DNA from: Amycolatopsis sp. FDAARGOS 1241
GTDB taxonomy: Bacteria > Actinomycetota > Actinomycetes > Mycobacteriales > Pseudonocardiaceae
Reading direction: 5' to 3'
Assembly: GCF_016889705.1 (NCBI RefSeq)
Contig: NZ_CP069526.1
Span: 3,596,001-3,660,000 of the forward strand
Length of the DNA: 64,000 nt
Positions 63,843-64,000 of the stretch are shown here, piece by piece. Numbering within the stretch: the first letter of the stretch is position 1; each line of letters opens with the position of its first letter. A program made the translations under genes and the position numbers. The notes beneath the pieces are model-generated. The model was not told where the DNA came from and searched no databases. It worked only from the letters and a program-made list of their open reading frames with translations.

Positions 63843-64000
63843 AGCAGAAGCGTACGGCAACCGGACGATCCGGCCGAGCGGTGATCAGCTTCTCGGGTCC
63901 GGACGGACACTCGCGCGGGGGTGTCGTCGATCGCTTCTTCGTCGCGGTGGGTGGGCAAAGCCCGCCGGTTCGACGGCAGAGACGGGCTCCGTGCGCGCGA

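Noticed and set aside
1..64000. CRISPR arrays, insertion sequences, integrases or attachment sites
   Set aside because: No regularly spaced short repeats, no transposase or recombinase motifs and no flanking target duplications were seen. The only tRNA-like sequences are degenerate and carry no visible direct-repeat partner.
1..64000. An antiphage defence system or secondary-metabolite cluster
   Set aside because: The MoxR-VWA pair raised the idea, but its overlap with an alcohol dehydrogenase and the lack of effector or nuclease genes favour an enzyme-maturation role. No PKS, NRPS or terpene synthase motifs occur.

Overview
The window is chromosomal DNA of a very GC-rich actinomycete. GTG and TTG starts, 4-base GTGA/ATGA gene overlaps, a CmtR-type metal sensor, mycofactocin-linked enzymes, DevR/DosR-type boxes and actinobacterial phthalate-type and catechol genes point to Pseudonocardiales or a close relative (Amycolatopsis-like). 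That placement is inference, because no rRNA or other phylogenetic marker lies in the window.

Layout. 0-3.8 kb: a hypoxia/dormancy-type cluster with the end of a DevS-like kinase, two Acg-type nitroreductases, a CBS-domain protein, an SRPBCC protein and two DevR-type boxes. 3.8-7.5 kb: a decayed stretch with a multiply frameshifted large gene, two tandem tRNA-like sequences, a TetR tail and a broken mftD. 7.5-12.3 kb: an alcohol-oxidation operon (GAF/Fis regulator, tiny ORF, NDMA-type zinc alcohol dehydrogenase, MoxR ATPase, VWA protein). 12.4-20.7 kb: metalloid, sulfur and metal genes, comprising an ArsR-ArsC fusion with a VOC protein and a permease, a persulfide dioxygenase-rhodanese with an MFS gene opposite an ArsR-rhodanese fusion, a decayed merR-ynfA pair, and cmtR with a CDF exporter. 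20.8-24.3 kb: an FAD monooxygenase, small membrane proteins, a third Acg nitroreductase and an HTH-molbindin. 24.3-29.8 kb: a ZTP-type riboswitch ahead of a stand-alone AICAR formyltransferase, then a two-subunit molybdenum hydroxylase and a PucR-type regulator.

29.9-46 kb: two near-identical iclR genes, each with the same 60-bp operator, bracket an NMT1-type ABC transporter. The second faces a long catabolic operon: TIM-barrel isomerase, MaoC, SDR, two CoA-transferases, DUF993, four-carbon sugar-acid kinase, DenD-like dehydrogenase, MHS transporter and class II aldolase. 46-49.2 kb: a catechol ortho-cleavage operon (LysR-catB-catA-catC). 49.2-53.9 kb: regulators and regulator remnants around a YeiH-type exporter with a clear GntR operator. 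54-57.6 kb: a salicylate-hydroxylase-like monooxygenase, then DapA-family and MFS genes carrying three single-base deletions. 57.8-63.8 kb: a phthalate/cumate-type Rieske dioxygenase operon (alpha, beta, small ORF, dihydrodiol dehydrogenase, ferredoxin, reductase, decarboxylase) with a convergent iclR.

Together the right half reads as a catabolic island. Aromatic acids are imported, dihydroxylated, rearomatised and decarboxylated by the Rieske operon. The flavin monooxygenase could make catechol, which the cat operon opens toward 3-oxoadipate enol-lactone. The central operon appears to handle an unidentified oxidised C4-like acid through both CoA and phosphate intermediates.
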